From positions 376,846 through 412,547 of the forward strand of contig NZ_RDBL01000029.1 of assembly GCF_008042035.1 (NCBI RefSeq): a DNA stretch of 35,702 nt. The letters run 5' to 3'. The notes under the pieces were generated by a model. That model was not told where the DNA came from and searched no databases. It saw only the letters and a program-made list of their open reading frames with translations. Position numbers and translations under genes: made by a program. Origin of the DNA: Streptomyces sp. col6 (GTDB lineage: Bacteria > Actinomycetota > Actinomycetes > Streptomycetales > Streptomycetaceae). Numbering within the stretch: the first letter of the stretch is position 1; the number at the start of each line of letters is the position of its first letter. Shown one piece after another: positions 15,309-21,961 of the stretch.

Positions 15309-16229
15309 ATGCCCTCATCCCACCCCCACGCACATCCGGACGGCCGCGCGGGCATCGACGCCGCGCTCGTGGAGCGGCTGATCGACGCCCAGTTCCCGCG
15401 GTGGAGCGGCCTGCCCGTGGTCCCCGTCGAGATCGACGGCTGGGACAACCGGACGTACCGCCTCGGCGACGCCATGACGGTCCGGCTGCCCACCGCCGCC
15501 GGCTACGTGCCCGCCGTGGAGAAGGAGCACCACTGGCTGCCGCGCCTGGCTCCCTCTCTGCCCGTCCCCGTCCCGCCGGTGCTGGCCCTGGGCGCGCCGG
15601 GCGAGGGCTATCCCTTTCCCTGGTCGGTGCGGCGCTGGCTCCCCGGTGAGACGGCGGCGCGCGGGCGCATCGACGACCTGCCGGGCTTCGCGGTCGCGGT
15701 GGCCGGCTTCGTACGGGCCCTCCAGCGCTGCGATCCGGCGGGCGGCCCGGAGGCGGGTGCGCACAGCTGGTACCGGGGTGCCTCGCCCGCGTACTACGAC
15801 GGGGAGACCCGGCGCTGTCTGGCCGCCCTGGAGGAGCGCGTCGACACGGGCGGGGCGCTGGCGGTCTGGGAGGCCGCCCTCGCCGCCGAGTGGCGCGGGG
15901 CGCCGGTGTGGTTCCACGGCGACATCGCCTCCGGCAACCTGCTGGTCCGGGACGGCGAGCTGGCGGCCGTCATCGACTTCGGGACCTCGGGGGTGGGCGA
16001 CCCGGCCTGCGATCTGGTGATCGCCTGGGGGATGTTCGACGGGGAGAGCCGGCAGGCGTTCCGGGACGCGGTCCGCCAGGACGCCGGGACATGGGCGCGG
16101 GCGCGGGGCTGGGCGCTGTGGAAGGCGCTGCTGAATCTGACGGGGGACGCGGGCGGGGACCCGGCGCGCGCGGCGAACGAACTGCGCGTGGTCGACGCGG
16201 TGCTGGCCGACCACGACGCGTTCGGCTGA
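15309..16229 (+). CDS. Aminoglycoside phosphotransferase (APH)-family kinase
   Basis: A 306-aa kinase-fold protein. The catalytic loop is FHGDIASGNLLV and the metal-binding segment is VIDFGTSGVGDPACDL; the N-lobe has EIDGWDNRTYRLGDAMTVRLP. These match APH/choline-kinase-like phosphotransferases that phosphorylate small molecules with ATP. The substrate is unknown, and membership alone does not show antibiotic resistance. The start at 15309 gives MPSSHPHAHPDG, a His-rich but plausible N-terminus; the ribosome binding site is weak (GGGGACGATG about 10 bases upstream). An upstream in-frame extension looks non-coding. It diverges from the ADP-ribosylglycohydrolase-like gene. Confidence 0.88.
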   Translation: MPSSHPHAHPDGRAGIDAALVERLIDAQFPRWSGLPVVPVEIDGWDNRTYRLGDAMTVRLPTAAGYVPAVEKEHHWLPRLAPSLPVPVPPVLALGAPGEGYPFPWSVRRWLPGETAARGRIDDLPGFAVAVAGFVRALQRCDPAGGPEAGAHSWYRGASPAYYDGETRRCLAALEERVDTGGALAVWEAALAAEWRGAPVWFHGDIASGNLLVRDGELAAVIDFGTSGVGDPACDLVIAWGMFDGESRQAFRDAVRQDAGTWARARGWALWKALLNLTGDAGGDPARAANELRVVDAVLADHDAFG

Positions 16230-16239
16230 CGCTAGGGCT

Positions 16240-16590
16240 CTAGAGCTCCTTGACCAGCATCACCGCCAGGTCGAGCGGCATGCCCGGGTGCCGGCGTCTG
16301 AGCTCGCGCACGGCCTTCATCGGGCCCTTCTCGTCGCGCATCCAGCGGAGTCCCCGGCTGTCGACGGACTGCCGCAGCGCGTCGACCGACCCGAACGTCC
16401 GGATGTACCGCTCCCGCTTCTCGCGCAGGCCGCGCACGTTCCCGTACACCTCGCCTGCCAGCGGGAACACGAAGGCCAGCACGAAGCAGAGTGCCAGCAG
16501 CCATGGGGCGACGGCCGAGCGGAGGAGCAGTACGGACACCGCGAGGCATGCGATTCCGGCGCCCCAGAGAACGATCCGCCATGCGTACAC
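16240..16590 (-). CDS. Small two-helix membrane protein, function unknown
   Basis: A 116-aa protein of unrecognised family. Two hydrophobic segments (about 4-24 and 29-47) are followed by a basic, helical cytoplasmic domain (LREKRERYIRTFGSVDALRQ) ending LAVMLVKEL. The start is GTG at 16590, 9 bases after GGGGAT. It follows the 2H phosphoesterase gene by 43 bases on the same strand, so it may be the last gene of the kinase-fbiC-phosphoesterase run. It converges on the APH-like gene 10 bases away. Confidence 0.75.
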   Translation of the reverse strand: MYAWRIVLWGAGIACLAVSVLLLRSAVAPWLLALCFVLAFVFPLAGEVYGNVRGLREKRERYIRTFGSVDALRQSVDSRGLRWMRDEKGPMKAVRELRRRHPGMPLDLAVMLVKEL

Positions 16591-16633
16591 GCGATCCCCT
16601 GCCTTTTGGTCCGAATGGTCTGCGGGACCGCGT

Positions 16634-17266
16634 TCACCCGGCGGCGGCCAGCGGCAGCTCGTGCAGTTTCTCGGCGTGGGCGCCGTGCTCGCCCATCACA
16701 TAGAAGCTGAGCCGGTCGAACGTCCACGCGGCGGGTATGCCGGGGTGCGTGGACGCGGAGCGTACGAGGGCGAGCGCCGTGTCCTCGTCCGTGCGGCCGA
16801 GGGTGAGGTGCGGGGTGTAGGCCTCGCCGGTGTAGCGGTATCCGTACCGGGCGTAGCTCGCGCGCTCGGCGTCCGTGAACCGCGACATGTCCTGCGCGAT
16901 GTCGAACGCCGCCCGGTCGAGATGGGGTTCGAGCAGGTTGGTCACGGTCTCCTGGAGCTTGTGCAGGAGCGCGGTCCGCTCGACCGACATGAATATCCAG
17001 CCGGTGGGCTGGTGGACGATTCCGGCGGAGGTCAGGGTCATCGCGGCGGGCAGGCTCATCGAGGCCGCTATGCGCCCCAGTGCCGGACCGGGTTCCAGGG
17101 CATCGTCCAACCAGCCCTGGAACAGGGTCAGATGAGGCAGGTTCCCGTCCTCGGTGAGGACGGGCCGCAGCGGGTCGCCCGCCCCGGGCAGGTCCCGCTG
17201 GAGCCGGATCGCGGTGCGGGTGTGGTCGGGGGACGGGAGCAGCGCGACGCCGAGCCGTCTGGTCAT
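16634..17266 (-). CDS. 2'-5' RNA ligase-like 2H phosphoesterase
   Basis: A 210-aa protein with the two HxT motifs that define the 2H phosphoesterase superfamily: PHLTLFQG (44-51) and PHLTLGRT (152-159). Family members open cyclic nucleotides or 2',3'-cyclic phosphates, or act on ADP-ribose 1'',2''-cyclic phosphate; which applies is unknown. The spacing of ~108 residues between motifs is usual. The ATG (17266) overlaps the fbiC stop as ATGA, so it is translated directly after FbiC. This coupling suggests, without proving, a link to the FO/F420 pathway. Confidence 0.9.
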   Translation of the reverse strand: MTRRLGVALLPSPDHTRTAIRLQRDLPGAGDPLRPVLTEDGNLPHLTLFQGWLDDALEPGPALGRIAASMSLPAAMTLTSAGIVHQPTGWIFMSVERTALLHKLQETVTNLLEPHLDRAAFDIAQDMSRFTDAERASYARYGYRYTGEAYTPHLTLGRTDEDTALALVRSASTHPGIPAAWTFDRLSFYVMGEHGAHAEKLHELPLAAAG

Positions 17267-19893
17267 CGAGGGGTCCTCTCCGGTCGGCCCGGCGGGGCGG
17301 GCGGGGTCGGTCGGTCCGGCAGCAGCGGAAGCAGCTCCGGCAGGTGCCCGTCCGACGCGCCGGCCGCCGCGATCCGCTCCTCGGGGACCTCCCCGTACAG
17401 GGTGGTGCGCGGTTTCGCGGGCCGGCCGGCGAGTTCCGCGATCGCGGTCAGGTCGCGCACCGAACGGTACGAACCGTAACTCGACCCGGCCATACGGGAA
17501 ATGGTCTCCTCCATCAGGGTGCCGCCCAGGTCGTTGGCGCCCGAGCGCAGCATCTCGGCGGCGCCCTCCGTACCGAGCTTGACCCAGCTGGTCTGGATGT
17601 TGGTGATGTGGGGGTGCAGGAGGAGGCGGGCCATCGCGGTGACGGCGCGGTTGTCTCGGTCGGTGGGGCCGGGGCGGGCGATGCCGGCGAGGTAGACGGG
17701 CGCGTTGGTGTGGATGAAGGGCAGCGTCACGAACTCCGTGAAGCCGCCGGTCTCCTGCTGGAGCGCGGCCAGGGTGCGCAGGTGGCCCAGCCAGTGGCGG
17801 GGCTGGTCGACGTGCCCGTACATCATGGTCGAGGAGGAGCGCAGGCCCACCTCGTGGGCGGTCCTGATGACCTCCAGCCAGGTCGCCGTGGGCAGTTTGC
17901 CCTTGGTGAGGACCCAGCGGACCTCGTCGTCCAGGATCTCGGCGGCCGTGCCGGGGATCGAGCCGAGACCGGCCTCCTTCGCGGCGGTCAGCCAGTCGCG
18001 GATGGACAGGCCGGTGCGGGTGGCCCCGTTGACGACCTCCATCGGCGAGAACGCGTGGACGTGGATGCCGGGCACCCGCTCCTTCACCGCGCGGGCGATG
18101 TCGAAGTAGGCGGTGCCGGGCAGGTCCGGGTGGATGCCGCCCTGCATGCAGACCTCGACCGCGCCGACGTCCCAGGCCTGCGCGGCCCGGTCTGCGACCT
18201 GGTCCAGGGAGAGGGTGTAGGCGTCGGCGTCGGTGCGGCGCTGGGCGAAGGCGCAGAAGCGGCAGCCGGTGTAGCAGACGTTGGTGAAGTTGATGTTGCG
18301 CGTGACGATGTACGTGACGTCGTCGCCGACCACGTCCCGGCGCAGGGTGTCCGCGATCCGGCACAGCTCGTCGAGGGCCGGGCCGTCCGCGTGCAGCAGG
18401 GCGAGCGCCTGGTCGTCGGTGAGCTTCGTCGGGTCGTCCGCCGCCTGGCTCAGCGCCGCGCGCACGTCCCCGTCGATCCGGGAGGGCACCATGCCGGGGG
18501 CCGCCGCCTCGCGCAGCGCCTCCCAGTCCCCGTACACCACGTCGAAGTCGTCGCGGCGGTCGCCTGTGCGGCCCTCGGTGTCGATGGTGCGGTGCAGGTC
18601 GGTGCGGCCGGAGGCGTTGAACCCCTCGTCGGGCTCCTGCCAGGGCAGCCCCTCGGGGATCGCGCTCTCGCGGGCGAGGCCCGTCTGCGGGTCGGCGAGC
18701 GCCCGGACGTGCGGGAGCAGGCGCGGGTCGAGCCAGGGTTCGCCGCGCTGGATGAACTCCGGGTAGATGGTGAGGCGTTCGCGCAGCTCGAAGCCGGACT
18801 CGGCGGTGCGGGCGGCGAGTTCGTCGATGTGCGGCCAGGGGCGCTCGGGGTTCACATGGTCGGGGGTGAGCGGCGAGACCCCGCCCCAGTCGTCGATGCC
18901 TGCGCCGATGAGCAGGGCGTACTCCGCGTCGACGAGGTTCGGCGGGGCCTGGATGCGGGCGGACGGGCCGAGGATGTGCCGGGCGACGGCGATGGCGGCG
19001 GCCAGCTCCTCCAGCTCCGCGTCCGGCATGCCGCGCATCGCGGTGTCGGGCTTGGCGCGGAAGTTCTGGACGATGACTTCCTGGACGCCGTGGTAGGCGC
19101 GGGCGGTGCGGCGCAGCTCGAAGAGCGAGTCGGCGCGCTCCTCGTACGACTCGCCGATGCCGATGAGGATGCCGGTGGTGAAGGGCACGTTGGACCGGCC
19201 GGCGTCCTCCAGGACGCGCAGCCGGACGGCGGGTTCCTTGTCCGGGGAGCCGTGGTGGGGGCCGCCGGGCTCGGACCAGAGCCGGGTCGCGGTGGTCTCC
19301 AGCATCATGCCCATGGAGGGCGCGACCGGCTTGAGGCGCTGGAGGTCGGTCCAGCTCATCACCCCGGGGTTGAGGTGCGGCAGCAGCCCGGTTTCCTCCA
19401 GGACGCGGATCGCCATCGCGCGTACGTACGCGAGGGTGTCGTCGTACCCCTCGGCCTCCAGCCACTCCCGGGCCTCGGGCCAGCGGTCCTCCGGCCGGTC
19501 CCCCAGCGTGAACAGGGCCTCCTTGCAGCCCATCGCGGCGCCCTCGCGGGCGATGGCCAGCACCTCGTCCGGCGACAGGAACATGCCGTGCCCGGCCCGG
19601 CGGAGCTTGCCGGGGACGGTGACGAAGGTGCAGTAGTGGCACTTGTCACGGCAGAGCCGGGTCAGCGGGATGAAGACCTTCCGGGAGTACGTGATGACCC
19701 CCGGCCGCCCCGCCGCCTCCAGGCCCGCGTCCCGCACCCGGGCGGCGGACGCGGCGAGATCCGTCAGGTCGTCGCCGCGTGCCCGGAGCAGCACGGCGGC
19801 CTCCGCCCGGTCGAGGGCGACACCGTCACGGGCACGCCTGAGCGCACGCCGCATGGAGTTGGTGGTGGGGAGTCCGGCTTGAGGATCGGTCAT
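17263..19893 (-). CDS. fbiC: Bifunctional FO synthase (CofG-CofH fusion)
   Basis: An 876-aa radical-SAM enzyme that makes 7,8-didemethyl-8-hydroxy-5-deazariboflavin (FO), the chromophore of coenzyme F420, from tyrosine and 5-amino-6-ribitylaminouracil. Two [4Fe-4S]/SAM motifs are present: CRDKCHYC (81-88) in the CofG-like N-terminal half and CYTGCRFC (540-547) in the CofH-like C-terminal half. This order and length match the actinobacterial fusion. The ATG at 19893 has no Shine-Dalgarno sequence, but TATGCT lies 6 bases before it, suggesting a leaderless transcript in addition to read-through from the kinase 46 bp upstream. The other F420 genes (fbiA, fbiB, fbiD) are not in the window. Confidence 0.97.
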   Translation of the reverse strand: MTDPQAGLPTTNSMRRALRRARDGVALDRAEAAVLLRARGDDLTDLAASAARVRDAGLEAAGRPGVITYSRKVFIPLTRLCRDKCHYCTFVTVPGKLRRAGHGMFLSPDEVLAIAREGAAMGCKEALFTLGDRPEDRWPEAREWLEAEGYDDTLAYVRAMAIRVLEETGLLPHLNPGVMSWTDLQRLKPVAPSMGMMLETTATRLWSEPGGPHHGSPDKEPAVRLRVLEDAGRSNVPFTTGILIGIGESYEERADSLFELRRTARAYHGVQEVIVQNFRAKPDTAMRGMPDAELEELAAAIAVARHILGPSARIQAPPNLVDAEYALLIGAGIDDWGGVSPLTPDHVNPERPWPHIDELAARTAESGFELRERLTIYPEFIQRGEPWLDPRLLPHVRALADPQTGLARESAIPEGLPWQEPDEGFNASGRTDLHRTIDTEGRTGDRRDDFDVVYGDWEALREAAAPGMVPSRIDGDVRAALSQAADDPTKLTDDQALALLHADGPALDELCRIADTLRRDVVGDDVTYIVTRNINFTNVCYTGCRFCAFAQRRTDADAYTLSLDQVADRAAQAWDVGAVEVCMQGGIHPDLPGTAYFDIARAVKERVPGIHVHAFSPMEVVNGATRTGLSIRDWLTAAKEAGLGSIPGTAAEILDDEVRWVLTKGKLPTATWLEVIRTAHEVGLRSSSTMMYGHVDQPRHWLGHLRTLAALQQETGGFTEFVTLPFIHTNAPVYLAGIARPGPTDRDNRAVTAMARLLLHPHITNIQTSWVKLGTEGAAEMLRSGANDLGGTLMEETISRMAGSSYGSYRSVRDLTAIAELAGRPAKPRTTLYGEVPEERIAAAGASDGHLPELLPLLPDRPTPPAPPGRPERTPR

Positions 19894-19899
19894 GTTCCG

Positions 19900-19905
19900 A
19901 GCATA
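19900..19905 (-). promoter_or_regulatory. Candidate -10 element for a leaderless fbiC transcript
   Basis: TATGCT on the minus strand, 6 bases before the fbiC ATG and in the gap after the upstream kinase gene. No ribosome binding site lies between. I see no clear -35 element. Confidence 0.4.
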
Positions 19906-19939
19906 CGAGCGGGTGGCCGGCGCCCCGGATGGTGCCGGG

Positions 19940-21307
19940 TCAGGCGTAGCACTGCAGGATCAGCGGCAGGTCCTGTGTCCATTCCCGCAGGCGGGACCGC
20001 CTGCGGGCGGTGAGCATCCAGGTGTGGACGGCGCCCGTGCGCAGGCGGACGGTGACGCCGAGGTGCTTGGGGCCCGCCACCGCGTACTCGACCCGGCCGA
20101 TCTCGTCCCAGGTGAACTGCGCGTCGACTCCGGCGTCCGACTGGAACGCGACCCCCACCGCGTCGATCACCAGCGCGCTGTCCGTCCCCAGACCCACGAA
20201 GTCGACGTCGCCGCCCCCGGCGGCCACGGCCGGCGCCTGCTGCCACGGTCCGCCTCCCGGCCCCTGCGCGTACGGGTTCGGGGTGGCGGCGACCGGTGCG
20301 TACGGCGAAGGGCCGTACGGGGAAGCCGCGTACGGGTTCGGGACCGCGGCGGCCGGCGGATACGGAGACGGGTACGGAGTGGTCGGCGCGACCGGCGGGT
20401 ACGCGGGCGGCGGCGGGGTCGCGTCGGCGGCCGGCTGCGAGTGCCGCGGCGGGGCCGCGTCGGCGGGCTCCGGAGGGACGGCCACGGTCGGGGCGTACGC
20501 CGGAGCCCCGGGCACGAACAGGTCCAGCAGGGCGTCCGGGGTCGGGCGCCGGCCTGGCTCCTTCTCCAGGCAGGACGCGACGACGTCCCGCACCCCCTCC
20601 GGCACCGCTGCCAGGTCCGGCGCCTCGTGCACGGACCGATACATCAGCCCCATGGGCGTCCCGGCCCCGAACGCGCTGCCGCCCGCCGCCGCGACGAGCA
20701 CGGCTCCGAGGGCGAACACATCGGCCGGGCCGCCGACTTCGAGGCCCTGTGCCTGTTCGGGGGCGAGGAACCCCGGCGTCCCGAAGGCCACACCGGTCGC
20801 GGTGAGCCGCGTCGACTCCAGGGCGCGCGCGATCCCGAAGTCCAGGACGCGCGGCCCGTCCGACGCCATGATGATGTTGCCCGGCTTGAGGTCCCGGTGG
20901 ACGAGCCCGCAGCCGTGGATGGCGGCCAGCGCCTCGGCGAGGGCGGCGCCCAGCTGCCGCAGCCGGGTCTCGTCCATCGGTCCCTCGGCCTCGACGAGCG
21001 CGGCGAGCGTGGGCCCGGGTATGTACGCCGTCGCCAGCCAGGGGGCCGCCGCGTCCGGGTCCGCGTCGACCACCGGCGCCGTGTGGAACCCGCCGACGCT
21101 CCGCGCCGCCTCGACCTCGGCCCGGAACCGCGTCCGGAAGTGCGGATCGGCGGCCAGTTCGGACCGCGCCACCTTCACGGCGACCGCGCGCCCGCCCCGC
21201 GACCGGGCCAGATAGACGACCCCCATGCCGCCGGCGCCCAACTGCCGCTCCACGGCGTATCCGCCGACCTTCTCGGGCAGCTCCGCCCCGTCCGTTCCGT
21301 ACGCCAT
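19940..21307 (-). CDS. Ser/Thr protein kinase with Pro/Tyr-rich linker and C-terminal PH-like domain
   Basis: A 455-aa PknB-type kinase, apparently cytoplasmic (no membrane helix). Catalytic domain 15-280: glycine loop LGAGGMGVVY, Lys45 in VAVKV, HRDLKPGN (137-144), DFG (156-158), APEQ (182-185). Residues ~285-360 are a Pro/Tyr/Ala linker with repeated NPYA, SPYG and SPYA units. The last ~90 residues (DVDFVGLG to ILQCYA) look like a compact beta-rich domain, possibly PH-like (LGVTVRLRTGAVHTWML). The ATG at 21307 follows GGGGGAGG; an upstream in-frame ATG looks non-coding. The second kinase lies 650 bp upstream on the same strand, fbiC 46 bp downstream. Confidence 0.92.
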   Translation of the reverse strand: MAYGTDGAELPEKVGGYAVERQLGAGGMGVVYLARSRGGRAVAVKVARSELAADPHFRTRFRAEVEAARSVGGFHTAPVVDADPDAAAPWLATAYIPGPTLAALVEAEGPMDETRLRQLGAALAEALAAIHGCGLVHRDLKPGNIIMASDGPRVLDFGIARALESTRLTATGVAFGTPGFLAPEQAQGLEVGGPADVFALGAVLVAAAGGSAFGAGTPMGLMYRSVHEAPDLAAVPEGVRDVVASCLEKEPGRRPTPDALLDLFVPGAPAYAPTVAVPPEPADAAPPRHSQPAADATPPPPAYPPVAPTTPYPSPYPPAAAVPNPYAASPYGPSPYAPVAATPNPYAQGPGGGPWQQAPAVAAGGGDVDFVGLGTDSALVIDAVGVAFQSDAGVDAQFTWDEIGRVEYAVAGPKHLGVTVRLRTGAVHTWMLTARRRSRLREWTQDLPLILQCYA

Positions 21308-21396
21308 GCGCTCGGCGCCTCCCCCGTGGTCCGGCGGCCAAGTATGCCGTGCGCCTGCCAAGTCGCGGCGACTGCGGGGGCGATCGGGCGGGAGGA

Positions 21397-21440
21397 GAGG
21401 GGGTGCGGGACGTCGTCGCGTCCTGCCTGGAGAAGGAGCC
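21397..21440 (+). repeat. 44-bp inverted copy of an internal kinase segment
   Basis: Bases 21397-21440 are the exact reverse complement of 20556-20599 inside the kinase gene, encoding VRDVVASCLEKEP. On the plus strand the copy reads the same peptide. Both ends stop abruptly. No flanking duplication or transposase is seen. Confidence 0.9.
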
Positions 21441-21662
21441 GTCCGGGGGCGGCCGTACCCGGCGCCGGACTCCTCGGACCCGGACACGTGGCCCCCGACG
21501 CGGGAGCCGGGCCCCTCCGTCCAGACGAGCCCGTGGCCGGAACCGGAGGGCGACGACCCTTACGTGGGGCCGCCCCCGGACTCCCCGGGCCCGCGCCCGG
21601 ACTCCCCGGGGGCTCCCGGGACCCGTCCGTCCGGCGGACATCCCAGCCCGTCCGGCGATTGA
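21441..21662 (+). pseudogene. Possible 3' remnant of a lost gene
   Basis: In one plus-strand frame this stretch is nearly all G or C at third positions and encodes an acidic, Pro-rich tail (PDSSDPDTWPPTREPGP, then DDPYVGPPPDSPG), ending with TGA at 21660-21662 inside a palindromic repeat. The preceding kinase-like 44 bp is in another frame, so a frameshift would separate them. It could be the tail of a deleted kinase gene on the opposite strand, or simply biased non-coding DNA. Confidence 0.35.
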
Positions 21663-21897
21663 GGACGGAACCCTTGCCGCTGGGAGCGGCGCCTCTTGGA
21701 CCGGGGCGGCCCCATTTCAGCCCGTCCGGCGTTTGAGGACGGAACCGGTCGTCGGGCGGGCCCGAACCCATGGGCGCCGGTCACCCCAGCGACGGTTCCG
21801 TCCTCAAACGCCGGACGGGCTGGAGGTGGGCGGTCCGCACACGCACACGCGCCCGACACCGGCGCCACGGTTCCGTCCTCAAGCGCCGGACGGGCTG
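21644..21897. repeat. Four copies of a ~29-bp Streptomyces-type palindromic repeat
   Basis: Two copies in one direction (21644-21673 and 21718-21748; core cagcccgtccggcg, then ttgaggacggaacc) face two in the other (21794-21822 and 21869-21897; core ggttccgtcctcaa, then cgccggacgggctg). The copies are nearly identical, differing at one or two central bases. Facing copies can form long hairpins. Similar units are common between Streptomyces genes and may act as terminators or REP-like elements. Confidence 0.85.
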
Positions 21898-21961
21898 GCG
21901 ATGCCCGGTCCGGAGGGGCGCCCGACGGGCTGGGAGGCGCGCCGGGCCGGCCGGAGAGGGC

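Larger units (their letters stand above)
21308..21961. other. 654-bp scar between the two kinase genes
   Basis: No intact gene. In order it holds the 5' region of the downstream kinase, an inverted fragment of that kinase (21397-21440), a coding-like stretch with a stop at 21660-21662, and four copies of a palindromic Streptomyces repeat (21644-21897). The mixture suggests past recombination or gene loss. Confidence 0.7.

Noticed and set aside
15309..16229. Aminoglycoside-resistance gene
   Set aside because: The fold is APH-like, but most members in Streptomyces act on other substrates and no known resistance signature was recognised.
17344..20013. Long plus-strand open frame opposite fbiC
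   Set aside because: Antisense shadow of the FbiC gene, whose two radical-SAM motifs are clear.
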